This document shows, one piece after another, positions 26,227 to 35,174 of a stretch of 56,244 nt of DNA (its first letter is position 1; each line of letters begins with the position of its first letter). A model generated the notes under the pieces. The model did no database searches. It was not told the DNA's origin and saw nothing but the letters and a program-made list of their open reading frames with translations. Made by a program: the position numbers and the translations under genes. The DNA comes from Bacteroidales bacterium (GTDB lineage Bacteria > Bacteroidota > Bacteroidia > Bacteroidales > PWNQ01): NCBI GenBank assembly GCA_021738505.1, contig JAIPBW010000010.1, positions 1 to 56,244 on the forward strand, given 5' to 3'.

Positions 26227-26922
26227 ATGGATATTATTTACCCCCATCATTCGATGGCAGAAGTGCTGACGGAAAATTATCACCTCTTACCCGTAATTAA
26301 CCGGTTTGGAATACAGCTTGGTTTCGTAGATGCCACTGTGGAAGAGATATGCCAAAAATATGAAATCAACACCGATTTTTTTCTGGCCATAATTAATACA
26401 TTCCACAATGAAAACTACTTTCCTGAACAGAAAATGCAGGAATTTAACCCGCTAAAAATAGTTGATTACCTGAGGAAAACACATGATTACTACCTTACTG
26501 TTATCATTCCCGGAATGGAAAATATTCTCGAAAAACTAATTGAAAGCTGTTCCCTCAATTGTGAAAAAATGAAGCCCATCCGGAAATTTTATCAAAAATA
26601 TAAAGAAGAGCTGCTTGCTCATATTCAGGATGAAGAACAGAATGTGTTTCCCTATATAATTGACCTTGTCAGGAATAAAAAAATATCCGACGGTTATTCC
26701 ATCCATACCTTTGAAAAAGAACATACTAATGTGGATATGAAGCTGAATGACCTGACCATGCTTTTCCTCAAATATCTTGATCCGGTTTACGACAATACGC
26801 TTTGTAATGAGTTTCTTATAACATTGTTAAGGTTTGAAAAAGATCTAAAAAACCACGCCCGGATAGAAGATTATGTCCTGGTGCCTGCAGTTGAATCCAT
26901 TGAAAAAAAGTTAAGAAAGTGA
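26227..26922 (+). CDS. Hemerythrin-domain protein, RIC/YtfE/ScdA-like
   Basis: A 231-residue protein. The N-terminal part (about 5-60) resembles the short DUF542/ScdA-N-like helical region (PVINRFGIQLGFVDATVEEI) but lacks its usual Cys pair. Residues about 78-230 form a hemerythrin-like four-helix domain with ligand-type residues in KTHDYY, HIQDEEQNVFPY, FEKEHTNVD and KNHARIEDYVLVP, which could hold a di-iron site. Relatives repair iron-sulfur clusters after nitric oxide or oxidative damage. It overlaps the following LuxR regulator by 4 bases, which suggests a stress-response operon. Function is inferred from family only. Confidence 0.82.
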   Translation: MDIIYPHHSMAEVLTENYHLLPVINRFGIQLGFVDATVEEICQKYEINTDFFLAIINTFHNENYFPEQKMQEFNPLKIVDYLRKTHDYYLTVIIPGMENILEKLIESCSLNCEKMKPIRKFYQKYKEELLAHIQDEEQNVFPYIIDLVRNKKISDGYSIHTFEKEHTNVDMKLNDLTMLFLKYLDPVYDNTLCNEFLITLLRFEKDLKNHARIEDYVLVPAVESIEKKLRK

Positions 26923-27500
26923 TTGCCTCATTTGTCATAATACATCCATCCTCCATTTTTTCACAAGGGTTAAAATGCATATTGCAAAAAATATCTCCTT
27001 TTCAGATATACTGTTTCAAAAACTCTCAGGAATTTAAAGATCATTCCCGTCAATTAAAAGGAATTCCTCAACTTATTTTTGCTGACAATTCATTTAGCGA
27101 AATATTAGTTCCATTCATGATTAAACATGCAAATAAGTATACAAAACTGATATTTGTCGGCGAACAGGAAGTAAAAGGCTATCCCTGGCTGTCAAATCAA
27201 ACTTCAGAAGATCAGTTAAAAGAAATCGTAAGAAACTGGAAAAACTCGATCTCTTCTTCAGAGTCCCGGCAAAAAAAGAAACTAACGCAACGTGAACTGG
27301 ATGTTTTAAGGCTTTTAGTCTTGGGGTATGCTACTAAAGAAATTGCTAAAAGCCTGTTTATAAGTGAGCATACAGTCATTTCCCATCGCAAAAACATCAC
27401 AAAAAAACTAGGTATAAAATCTTTATCCGGACTTACCGTTTATGCCATCATCAATAGCCTTATTGACACAACTTCGCTAAATGTAGATGATTTGATCTGA
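26919..27500 (+). CDS. LuxR-family DNA-binding regulator with degenerate receiver-like N-terminus
   Basis: A 193-residue protein. The C-terminal 65 residues are a LuxR/FixJ helix-turn-helix (LTQRELDVLRLLVLGYATKE, then IAKSLFISEHTVISHRKNI). The N-terminal about 120 residues have a receiver-like length and a start resembling a receiver first strand (FVIIHPSSIFSQGLKCIL), but I see no acidic phosphorylation pocket, so regulation by phosphorylation is doubtful. It starts with GTG inside the hemerythrin stop codon (4-base overlap), so the two are translated together. It probably controls stress genes such as its own operon; targets are unknown. Confidence 0.83.
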   Translation: MIASFVIIHPSSIFSQGLKCILQKISPFQIYCFKNSQEFKDHSRQLKGIPQLIFADNSFSEILVPFMIKHANKYTKLIFVGEQEVKGYPWLSNQTSEDQLKEIVRNWKNSISSSESRQKKKLTQRELDVLRLLVLGYATKEIAKSLFISEHTVISHRKNITKKLGIKSLSGLTVYAIINSLIDTTSLNVDDLI

Positions 27501-27630
27501 TCTCCCAATTAAATCAAAATTTTTTAACGTAAAAAATATTCAGTTTTCCGTTCAGATATCCAACGGGCGCCTATTTATAGAGCCATGTAACTTCTTTATT
27601 CTGCCAATCTTAATTCAGCCCTGAAAAATC

Positions 27631-27644
27631 CCCTTTTTTGGGGA
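27631..27644. promoter_or_regulatory. Palindromic CCCC-T6-GGGG element
   Basis: A 14-base inverted repeat lies 74 bases before the porin gene, just upstream of a TAnnTTTG-like box (TAGTTTTG, 27668-27675). No T run follows, so it is not a good terminator. It could be an operator or a structural element. Confidence 0.3.
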
Positions 27645-27717
27645 CAAAAAGCGATTGATCATAGCAATAGTTTTGTCATCAAATAATATTTGATTCATAA
27701 TATAAAAATACAAAACA

Positions 27718-28902
27718 ATGAAAAAAGCTATTTCATCATTTCTCTTAATCCTGGTGAGTATGATGGTTTTTGGACAGGAAAACAATCAGCAAAACACTTA
27801 CCTCAACAGTGCAGAAAAAATGCTGGCAACTGAAGGCAATCTGTTAATCGGTGGCTATGGTGAAGTCCATTATAATCAACCATTAAGCAACACACGATAT
27901 AATAATGGCAAACTCGACGTGCATCGTGTTGTTATGCTGTTTGGCTACAATTTCGATGATCGCACCTCCTTTGTTACGGAGGTTGAATATGAACACGTTA
28001 AAGAAGTTTATATAGAGCAGGCTTTTCTACAATATGAACTCAATGACTTTATAAATTTCCGTGCCGGACTATTGCTGGTACCCATGGGCATTATAAATGA
28101 ATATCACGAGCCCACAACTTTCCATGGTGTGGAACGGCCATGGGTTGATAAGTATATTGTGCCAACAACCTGGCGTGAAATAGGTATGGGAATCAGCGGA
28201 AATATCATTCAGGCATCACTCCGTTATCAACTTTATATCATAAACGGATTTAATGGCTTCGATGGAGCTGCCAATTTCAGCGGAAACAGCGGTCTACGTG
28301 GAGGAAGACAAAAAGGAGCGGAATCATTTATGTCTTCTCCTGCTTTTAGCACTCGTGCTGAATATTACGGATTTTCCGGTTTCAACATTGGTATGTCCGG
28401 CTATTTTGGTAAGTCACAATCAACGTTATTCGACGGCCTGGACAAATCTGATAATCAAACTATAGACATAGCCGATTCATCCCGGATAGGTATTGCCATG
28501 TTCGGAATTGATGCACGTTACAGGAAAAAAGGTCTGCAACTACGCGGACAATATTATTTAAGCAATCACAGTAATACAAACCAATACAATGCTTTCACCA
28601 ACAATGACCTTGGAAGCACTATGACCGGCGGATACCTGGAAGCAGGATTTGATGTGTTAAGCTTAGCTGACAGCAAACATCAGCTGATTCCGTTTGCAAG
28701 ATATTCTGTTTATAACACACATCAAAATACAGTCAAATCAATTCAAACGAATCAAGCCTATAATCATAACATCATCACCACAGGATTGAGCTGGAAAATG
28801 AGCCGGGGAGCAGTATTAAAAACTGATTTGCAATGGATAAAAGATAATTCAGAAGAAAACTATGACCCAACGCTCAATATGGGGATTGGTGTCATGTTCT
28901 AA
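27718..28902 (+). CDS. Outer-membrane porin-like beta-barrel protein
   Basis: A 394-residue protein with a signal peptide (cut after VFGQ, residue 20). The mature chain has alternating aromatic/polar strands and the sequence GGYGEVHYNQPLSNTRYNNG typical of Bacteroidota porin-like (phosphate-selective porin O/P-type) proteins. It ends in a Phe, as outer-membrane barrels often do. It is followed after 84 bases by the FMN-binding protein gene, so it may be a pore serving the periplasmic redox proteins encoded downstream. The solute is unknown. Confidence 0.75.
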   Translation: MKKAISSFLLILVSMMVFGQENNQQNTYLNSAEKMLATEGNLLIGGYGEVHYNQPLSNTRYNNGKLDVHRVVMLFGYNFDDRTSFVTEVEYEHVKEVYIEQAFLQYELNDFINFRAGLLLVPMGIINEYHEPTTFHGVERPWVDKYIVPTTWREIGMGISGNIIQASLRYQLYIINGFNGFDGAANFSGNSGLRGGRQKGAESFMSSPAFSTRAEYYGFSGFNIGMSGYFGKSQSTLFDGLDKSDNQTIDIADSSRIGIAMFGIDARYRKKGLQLRGQYYLSNHSNTNQYNAFTNNDLGSTMTGGYLEAGFDVLSLADSKHQLIPFARYSVYNTHQNTVKSIQTNQAYNHNIITTGLSWKMSRGAVLKTDLQWIKDNSEENYDPTLNMGIGVMF

Positions 28903-28986
28903 TAGGGTAACTTCTATAACGAGTTTTGTTCAAATCGGAACGAGTTCCAAATCAAAGGAGTAATCAAATTTAATTTTAAAAATAAA

Positions 28987-29523
28987 ATGAAACTTTTTCT
29001 AATTGCCACATGCCTTATGATAACCTCTGTAGTTACTTTTGCTCAGACTCTGCCCGAAAACCCGGGCAGGGCTCTGCGCAAAGACATTAAGCGCATCACA
29101 GAGACTAAAGATTATCATATAAGCAAACCAAACCATCTGCCACCGGACAAACAAGGGTCATATTTTGAAGTCAGAAAAGATTCCACGACACGCTTGTTTG
29201 GCTATATGGGAAGGCAAAAAAGTTGTCGCAGGGGCGGTTGCGAGAGTCCTTCTTCATCTGAAAATTATGATTATTTTGACTATTTCATATTATTCTCTAC
29301 TGAAGGCAAAGTTTTAAAAGTCAATGTTTACAATTATCAGTCTTCACACGGATACCAAATAACAGCACGTTCATGGCTAAAACAGTTCATAAACTACAAA
29401 GGAGGAAAAAAATTAGAAGCCGGACGAGATGTGGATACAATCTCCGGAGCTACAATATCCTCTAATGCAATTACACAAGCTGTTAGCAACAAAACCATAA
29501 AACTTAAAAATCATCTGTTATAG
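28987..29523 (+). CDS. Exported FMN-binding domain protein
   Basis: A 178-residue protein with a signal peptide (cut near FAQT). The C-terminal FMN-binding (NqrC/RnfG-like) domain carries DTISGATISS, with Thr156 as the likely site to which ApbE attaches FMN through a phosphoester bond. An upstream CRRGGC pair at about residues 80-85 may form a disulfide or bind metal. An ApbE-type flavin transferase gene lies 0.9 kb downstream, which supports covalent flavinylation in the periplasm. Electron donor and acceptor are not evident. Confidence 0.8.
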   Translation: MKLFLIATCLMITSVVTFAQTLPENPGRALRKDIKRITETKDYHISKPNHLPPDKQGSYFEVRKDSTTRLFGYMGRQKSCRRGGCESPSSSENYDYFDYFILFSTEGKVLKVNVYNYQSSHGYQITARSWLKQFINYKGGKKLEAGRDVDTISGATISSNAITQAVSNKTIKLKNHLL

Positions 29524-29882
29524 TATTCAAACCTGTAACTTATCAGCTTTTACTTATAGTTACACGACTGTATTTAATTCATGAGATAGGTCTAAAAAGC
29601 CCATATTTGATATTAATCTAATTTTCTGCGGGTTAAATAAACTTTAAGTTTTTAGACTAAGCTCACTCATTATTACGGTACCGCCAGACTATAACTTAAC
29701 TTTATCATCTTTCTGCAGGCTTTTGTGAAACACAGAAGTCACATATTAAATTATGTCAAATGCAACGCTTCCTCTATGGCAGGACAAATAGTCTGATATG
29801 AAAGCATTCGCAAAAAAACATCTCTACAATTTGCATTTTATGCTGGCTAACAAACAAATATAACTCTTTATTTGTTTTTATG

Positions 29883-29911
29883 TGTAATGTATATTACATG
29901 ATATATATCAT
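29883..29911. promoter_or_regulatory. Twin palindromes resembling Crp/Fnr-family operators
   Basis: TGTAA, six bases, TTACA (29883-29898) has the Crp/Fnr spacing. It abuts the perfect palindrome ATGATATATATCAT (29898-29911), whose core TGAT-N4-ATCA is FNR-like. The pair lies about 65-90 bases upstream of the predicted start of the thioredoxin/ApbE transcript, so an oxygen- or NO-responsive activator could bind here. Confidence 0.4.
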
Positions 29912-29960
29912 TTCTGCTTAATAAAAATAGCCAAAGGAAGCATGAAATGATTTAATCTAT

Positions 29961-29968
29961 TATTTTTG
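29961..29968 (+). promoter_or_regulatory. Candidate -7 box of the thioredoxin-ApbE operon
   Basis: TATTTTTG fits TAnnTTTG and lies 19 bases before the ATG at 29988. A -33 TTG at 20-base spacing is not present, so activation may be needed. Confidence 0.45.
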
Positions 29969-29987
29969 AGACCAAATATAACAACAC

Positions 29988-30425
29988 ATGAAACGCCTTA
30001 TTTCAATCTGTATTTTCGTTCTAATACTAATTCCAAACGCCTTCAGCCAAAACTGGCTTACTAGTTTTGAAAAGGCAAAGAAGGAAGCAAGTAATTCCGG
30101 CAAATCAATCATATTAGTATTTTCCGGCTCCGATTGGTGTGTGCCCTGCATAAAACTGGAAAAAGAAATCTGGGAATCGGAGACTTTTATCCAATATGCT
30201 GATTCCAACTATGTCATGCTCAGAGCAGATTTTCCTAAACGCAAGAAAAACCAACTGCCAAAGAAACAACAAGAACACAATGAAATGCTGGCGGAAAAAT
30301 ACAATAATAAAGGGGCTTTCCCGCTTGTGGTGGTGCTAGATGCAAAAGGAAATGTATTAGGAAAAACAGGCTACAAAAACATCGATCCCGGATCTTACAT
30401 TGAATTACTGAATTCATTTAAATAG
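29988..30425 (+). CDS. Exported thioredoxin-like protein
   Basis: A 145-residue protein with a signal peptide (cut after AFSQ). The thioredoxin fold has the active-site motif WCVPC around residues 50-54, giving a CxxC redox pair, and a later cis-Pro region GAFPLVVVLDAKG. It is of the thioredoxin_7/DUF255-like type and probably reduces or oxidises periplasmic thiols. The gene precedes apbE by 9 bases. Together they may maintain the FMN-binding protein, whose Cys pair is a plausible substrate. Confidence 0.85.
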   Translation: MKRLISICIFVLILIPNAFSQNWLTSFEKAKKEASNSGKSIILVFSGSDWCVPCIKLEKEIWESETFIQYADSNYVMLRADFPKRKKNQLPKKQQEHNEMLAEKYNNKGAFPLVVVLDAKGNVLGKTGYKNIDPGSYIELLNSFK

Positions 30426-30434
30426 TTTTTGTTT

Positions 30435-31430
30435 ATGCGTTACCTGACGGTAGTCTTATTAAGCTTAATGACTTTCTTTTCTACAGCACAAAAGAAATTT
30501 GATCATAAGATGAAACTTATGGGTTCATCTTTCACCATAACTGTTGTTGCAGAAAACCAACAGGAGGCAGACAAACACATCAAAGTGGCTGTTGAAGAAA
30601 TCAAGCGCATAGAAAACCTTATTTCTTCATGGAAAGAAACTTCAGAAACATCAAGGATCAATAAAAATGCTGGTATTAAGCCTATACGAGTCAGTAAGGA
30701 ATTATTTTCCCTAATCGAACGTTGTCAGACAATTTCACGCATCACAAACGGAGCCTTTGATATCAGCTTTGCATCGATTGACCATATCTGGAACTTTGAC
30801 GGCAGCATGAAAACTATGCCGGATAGTTCTGTTGTTGAACAGTCTGTTCGTAACATTAATTATCGCAATATTTTGCTCGACAAAAAGAAGCGAACCGTAT
30901 TTTTAAAACATGAAGGCATGAAAATCGGTTTTGGAGCTATTGGCAAGGGATATGCAGCTGACAAAGCCAAATCCAGGCTACAAAAGACCGGTTCAAGAGC
31001 CGGGATCATCAATGCATCCGGAGATCTGACCACCTGGGGTCGACAACCCTCGGGCAAGAAATGGACCGTCGGGATTACCAATCCCCTGAATAAGAATCGT
31101 GTGTTTTCATGGTTTCCTGTAGATGATCGCGCTGTTGTTACCAGTGGGGATTACGAACAATTTGTGGAACTCAATGGCACCAAATATTCTCACATCATAG
31201 ACCCACGCACCGGCTATCCTGCTCATGGATTGGCAAGCGTAACTGTTTTCGCCCCAAAAGCTGAACTGGCTGATGCATTGGCAACTTCCATCTTTGTTAT
31301 GGGTGCCGATGCCGGAATAAACATGGTAGATCAAATCAAACATGTGGATTGCGTAATTGTGGATAAAAATGGTAATATTTTAAAATCTAAAAACATACAA
31401 CTCAACACCATCAATAATGAAGAAAACTAA
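30435..31430 (+). CDS. apbE: FAD:protein FMN transferase (ApbE)
   Basis: A 331-residue exported ApbE-family enzyme that moves FMN from FAD onto a Thr of target proteins, using Mg2+. It has an N-terminal signal peptide, then KLMGSSFTITV, the flavin-binding block GFGAIGKGYAADKA near 170, INASGDLTTWG, and the metal-site region HIIDPRTGYPAHG near 255 with DALATSIFVMG near 280. The ATG at 30435 is preferred to a TTG two codons earlier. It overlaps the DUF4266 gene by 14 bases. The likely client is the FMN-binding protein at 28987. Confidence 0.92.
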   Translation: MRYLTVVLLSLMTFFSTAQKKFDHKMKLMGSSFTITVVAENQQEADKHIKVAVEEIKRIENLISSWKETSETSRINKNAGIKPIRVSKELFSLIERCQTISRITNGAFDISFASIDHIWNFDGSMKTMPDSSVVEQSVRNINYRNILLDKKKRTVFLKHEGMKIGFGAIGKGYAADKAKSRLQKTGSRAGIINASGDLTTWGRQPSGKKWTVGITNPLNKNRVFSWFPVDDRAVVTSGDYEQFVELNGTKYSHIIDPRTGYPAHGLASVTVFAPKAELADALATSIFVMGADAGINMVDQIKHVDCVIVDKNGNILKSKNIQLNTINNEEN

Positions 31431-31641
31431 ACATAAGATATTGTTTGCTATTGCCTTTCTGACAATGGTTTTATCATCCTGTACCAATGTTAAGGAATAT
31501 CAGAAAGTGTACATCAACGACGAGGATATGGAACTTTCCTCATCTCCTGCCTCACGTTTTGAAACAAATTTTCAGGTATACCGTGAAGGAGCTTCCGGTG
31601 CCAATGGCGGGAAAACCGGAGGCGGATGTGGCTGTAATTAG
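31417..31641 (+). CDS. Small DUF4266 lipoprotein
   Basis: A 74-residue lipoprotein (lipobox LSSC, with the Cys near residue 22). It contains the DUF4266 core VKEYQKVYINDEDMELS and ends in a Gly/Cys-rich tail with the motif GGGCGCN. This small protein family typically sits between apbE and a DUF3570 gene, as here. The tail cysteines may bind a metal or haem-like cofactor, but that is speculation. It overlaps the apbE stop. Confidence 0.85.
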   Translation: MKKTKHKILFAIAFLTMVLSSCTNVKEYQKVYINDEDMELSSSPASRFETNFQVYREGASGANGGKTGGGCGCN

Positions 31642-31694
31642 AAAGAATAACAGGCACAGTCCTGTTTATGCTATTAAATGATGAATTTAAAAAA

Positions 31695-33170
31695 ATGAAG
31701 AAAGAAATTATTCACGCTGTTGTTGTCCTTGCTCTTTTGATGAGCTCTCTAACTAATTTTCTGCATGCTCAAAACGACAGTACAACTTACAAAAAGAAAG
31801 TGCTGGAAACAACGGAGCTGGAACTTCTAATGAGTTATTATGAGCAGGATGGAGATAATGCAGCTGTAACAGGTGGTATTGGAACAGAGGAACTAACAAA
31901 CTATACACCAACTATGGTTATTTCAATCCCTCTTTCCGATGACGATGTGCTTACCGTCGATGCCGGGCTTTCCGCATACACCTCAGCCTCATCATCTAAT
32001 GTAAATCCGTTTAGCATGAGTGGAGCTTCTGGTAGTGATGACGACGATGATGACGACGATGACGACAAAAACGGCAAAGCTACCAATGTTCCTACCGGTA
32101 GCCCATGGGTAGCTTCCTCCGGTGCTTCTAAAAAAGATATACTGGGAAACGTTTCCTTAGATTTTGCCCACTACTCTGATGACCGGAACTCTATCTGGAA
32201 TGTGAATGCTGCTTTTTCTAAAGAATACGACTACATGTCATTTGGTTTTGGAGGCGGGATAACCCGGTTATTTAATGAACGTAATACTGAGATTAATTTA
32301 AAGGGTCAGGTATACCTTGATCAATGGAAACGAATCTATCCAACCGAACTGCATGAGTACATGAAGTATGGAGAGAATTTTCAAAATAACGGATATTTTG
32401 AAAATGTAAATGTGCGAGACGAAAGCGGCGCTGTTTCTGCCTCTTACAATCCTTTTAATTTCCAGCCCCATCAGAATAAAAACAGAAACTCCTACTCCGC
32501 TTCTTTGTTTTTTTCCCAGATATTGACTAAACGCATGCAATTTGCCATGTTCGGTGATGTCGTCTATCAACATGGTTTGCTTTCAACTCCTTTTCACCGG
32601 ATCTATTTTACCGACAAGAAAAACTATTACATCGGAAAACCATACGCCATTCCGGACTATGAGAGCAGAGACAATGATGTCGTTTTCCGTCTCGCTGACG
32701 ACATTGAACGGCTGCCTTCAAGCCGTTGGAAGTTCCCGGTTGGCATGCGATTCAACTATTACATTTCTGAAGTTTTTAAGCTACGAACTTATTATCGTTA
32801 TTATTCGGATAACTGGGGGTTAAACGGTCATACCGCTAAGATTGAAATCCCCGTTAGCTTAGGACTCTCCTTTGATGTAATGCCCATCTACCGGTACTAT
32901 TCCCAAAATCAGGCCGATTATTTTGCCGGCTTTGAAGAGCATGTCTCCACGCAAAAGTATTACACCTCAGACTATGACTTATCATCATTTTATAGCCATA
33001 TGATCGGAATTGGATTCCGCTACAAAGATATATTCTCAAAAATTAAACTCTGGCGTGTAGGTTTTAAGCAGATCGATCTGCGCTACAATTATTACACACG
33101 TTCTACCGGGCTTGATGCTCATATTATCTCTTTGGGTGCTGGCTTTAAGCTACTCCCGCCCCAAAAATAG
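31695..33170 (+). CDS. DUF3570 outer-membrane barrel-like protein
   Basis: A 491-residue exported protein (signal peptide cut near LHAQ) of the DUF3570 family, predicted to be a beta-barrel in the outer membrane. A run of about ten Asp (residues near 115-124) in a GSDDDD/DKNGK segment forms a flexible, possibly Ca2+-binding loop. It follows DUF4266 by 53 bases and belongs to the same apbE-linked cluster. The ATG at 31695 begins the signal peptide, so the upstream start at 31668 is rejected. The stop codon directly abuts the stop of ettA on the other strand. Function is unknown. Confidence 0.85.
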   Translation: MKKEIIHAVVVLALLMSSLTNFLHAQNDSTTYKKKVLETTELELLMSYYEQDGDNAAVTGGIGTEELTNYTPTMVISIPLSDDDVLTVDAGLSAYTSASSSNVNPFSMSGASGSDDDDDDDDDDKNGKATNVPTGSPWVASSGASKKDILGNVSLDFAHYSDDRNSIWNVNAAFSKEYDYMSFGFGGGITRLFNERNTEINLKGQVYLDQWKRIYPTELHEYMKYGENFQNNGYFENVNVRDESGAVSASYNPFNFQPHQNKNRNSYSASLFFSQILTKRMQFAMFGDVVYQHGLLSTPFHRIYFTDKKNYYIGKPYAIPDYESRDNDVVFRLADDIERLPSSRWKFPVGMRFNYYISEVFKLRTYYRYYSDNWGLNGHTAKIEIPVSLGLSFDVMPIYRYYSQNQADYFAGFEEHVSTQKYYTSDYDLSSFYSHMIGIGFRYKDIFSKIKLWRVGFKQIDLRYNYYTRSTGLDAHIISLGAGFKLLPPQK

Positions 33171-34859
33171 TTACCGTGTTATTTTCTTGTATTTAATACG
33201 CTTGGGGATAATATCCTCACCAAGACGTTTTTTGCGGTTTTCTTCATACTCTGTAAACGATCCTTCAAAGAAATAAGCCGATGAATTTCCTTCAAAAGCA
33301 AGGATATGGGTACAGATCCGGTCTAAAAACCACCGGTCGTGTGATACCACGACTGCACAGCCGGCAAAGTTTTCAATACCTTCTTCCAGGGCGCGCAGTG
33401 TATTGACATCAATATCATTGGTGGGCTCATCAAGCAATAACACATTCGCTTGTGTTTTAAGCGTCATTGCCAGATGCAGGCGGTTTCTTTCTCCTCCTGA
33501 TAACACCCCAACTTTCTTTTGCTGATCAGCTCCGCTAAAGCTAAACCGGCTGACATAAGCCCGCGCATTAATTGTCTTGTCACCAAACTGAATATCATCA
33601 TATCCACCACTAATAACTTCATAAACGGTCTTTTCAGGATCAATGTCCGCATGTCGTTGATCTACATAGCCAATATCTACAGTGTCCCCGATTTTCAGCT
33701 CTCCGCTGTCCGGTTCCTCTTCACCCATGATCATTCGGAACAAAGTCGTTTTTCCGGCCCCATTCGGACCAATAACGCCTACAATTCCTGCCTGTGGCAA
33801 TTTAAAATTTAAATTCTCGAACAATAACTTATCATCATATCCCTTTGCTAAATCGATGGCTTCAATAACTTCTTTACCTAAGCGAGGTCCATTGGGAATA
33901 GGAATTTCCACTTTAGCTTCTTTTTCCTTAATATCCTCCGCCATCATAGACTCATAATTGTTCAGCCTGGCTTTGCCTTTGCTTTGCCTTCCTTTGGGAC
34001 CTTTTTGAGCCCATTCCAGCTCGCGCTGAAGCGCTTTTTGTCTTTTCGATTCTTGCTTCTCCTCCTGTTTCAACCGGTTCAACTTCTGATCGAGCCATGC
34101 AGAATAATTTCCTTCAAAGGGCAGTCCTTCACCTCTGTCAAGTTCTAATATCCAGCCAGCCACATTATCCAGAAAATACCGGTCGTGAGTAACGGCAATA
34201 ACCGTTCCTTTGTACTGTTGCAGATGCTGTTCCAGCCAATGGACAGACTCCGCATCCAGGTGGTTTGTAGGCTCATCCAGAAGTAAGATGTCCGGTTCTT
34301 TGAGCAACAGGCGCGTTAAAGCCACCCGGCGCCGCTCACCACCGGAAAGTGTTTTTATTTTTGAATCTCCGGGTGGTGTTCGCAAAGCATCCATCGCTAA
34401 TTCCAACTTGGACTCCAGATCCCAGGCATCTAACTGATCAATGCGCTCCTGCAGTTTCCCTTGTTTTTCCATCAGCTCGTTCATTTTATCCGGATCACTC
34501 ATTAAATCCGGATCCATGAACTTCTCATTTACTGCTTCATATTCTTTAAGCAAGTCCGCAACATCCTGCACTCCTTCAGTTACCGTTTCCATTACGGTTT
34601 TCTCATCTTCAAGTTCAGGCTCCTGAGGTAAATAACCAACGGAATATCCGGGCGAAAAGGTAACTTCCCCCTGATAATCGTCATCTAATCCGGCTATAAT
34701 TCGTAATACCGTTGATTTCCCTGCACCATTTAATCCCAGTAAACCTATTTTTGCTCCGTAAAAAAAAGAAAGATAAATATTTTTGAGAATATGCTTTCCC
34801 TGCGGTGTATATTTGTTTACATCCACCATGGAAAAAATTACTTTTTTGTCGTCAGTCAT
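33171..34859 (-). CDS. ettA: Energy-dependent translational throttle protein EttA (ABC-F)
   Basis: A 562-residue soluble ABC-F ATPase of the EttA type that binds the ribosomal E site and couples translation to the ATP/ADP ratio. It carries two ATP-binding cassettes: Walker A GLNGAGKST with signature LSGGERRRVAL and Walker B DILLLDEPTNHLD, then GPNGAGKTT with LSGGERNRLHL and NVLLLDEPTNDID. The P-site tRNA interaction motif region and the arm lie between. All catalytic Glu are present. It is convergent with the DUF3570 gene, with no gap. Confidence 0.93.
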   Translation of the reverse strand: MTDDKKVIFSMVDVNKYTPQGKHILKNIYLSFFYGAKIGLLGLNGAGKSTVLRIIAGLDDDYQGEVTFSPGYSVGYLPQEPELEDEKTVMETVTEGVQDVADLLKEYEAVNEKFMDPDLMSDPDKMNELMEKQGKLQERIDQLDAWDLESKLELAMDALRTPPGDSKIKTLSGGERRRVALTRLLLKEPDILLLDEPTNHLDAESVHWLEQHLQQYKGTVIAVTHDRYFLDNVAGWILELDRGEGLPFEGNYSAWLDQKLNRLKQEEKQESKRQKALQRELEWAQKGPKGRQSKGKARLNNYESMMAEDIKEKEAKVEIPIPNGPRLGKEVIEAIDLAKGYDDKLLFENLNFKLPQAGIVGVIGPNGAGKTTLFRMIMGEEEPDSGELKIGDTVDIGYVDQRHADIDPEKTVYEVISGGYDDIQFGDKTINARAYVSRFSFSGADQQKKVGVLSGGERNRLHLAMTLKTQANVLLLDEPTNDIDVNTLRALEEGIENFAGCAVVVSHDRWFLDRICTHILAFEGNSSAYFFEGSFTEYEENRKKRLGEDIIPKRIKYKKITR

Positions 34860-35174
34860 AACTTTTTATGTTTTATATTTTAGACTGCGAATTTAGAAAA
34901 TATTCATTGATCCTTGTCAACTACGTTAATCTCTTTTCAAAATACTTATCCTAACCTTTATTATTCATCATTCCTGAGTTTTCTTTCCTCCTTAACGGAT
35001 GTTTAGCCATTAACTCATAAGCCTGATTATAATGACATTATGTTTTTATGATAGGACAAGAATTGATTAACGATATGCCAACATAGATAACTGCTGTTAA
35101 AGTTCTGTTAACTCACAAACAAAGCCAGGAATGCTTTGTTTGAAGCATTGAAAACGTTAAAAAAAAATAACAAT
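34860..35174. other. Divergent intergenic region ettA / peroxiredoxin
   Basis: 315 bases must contain both promoters. Near the peroxiredoxin start AATGCTT and AAGCATT form an inverted repeat (about 35130-35148), a possible operator. No exact TAnnTTTG match to either gene was found. Confidence 0.4.

Larger units (their letters stand above)
29524..29987. other. Intergenic region between the FMN-binding and thioredoxin-like genes
   Basis: 464 bases without a gene. It is AT-rich and contains two adjoining palindromes (29883-29911) and a -7 box (29961-29968). I see no terminator for the upstream gene. Confidence 0.6.
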
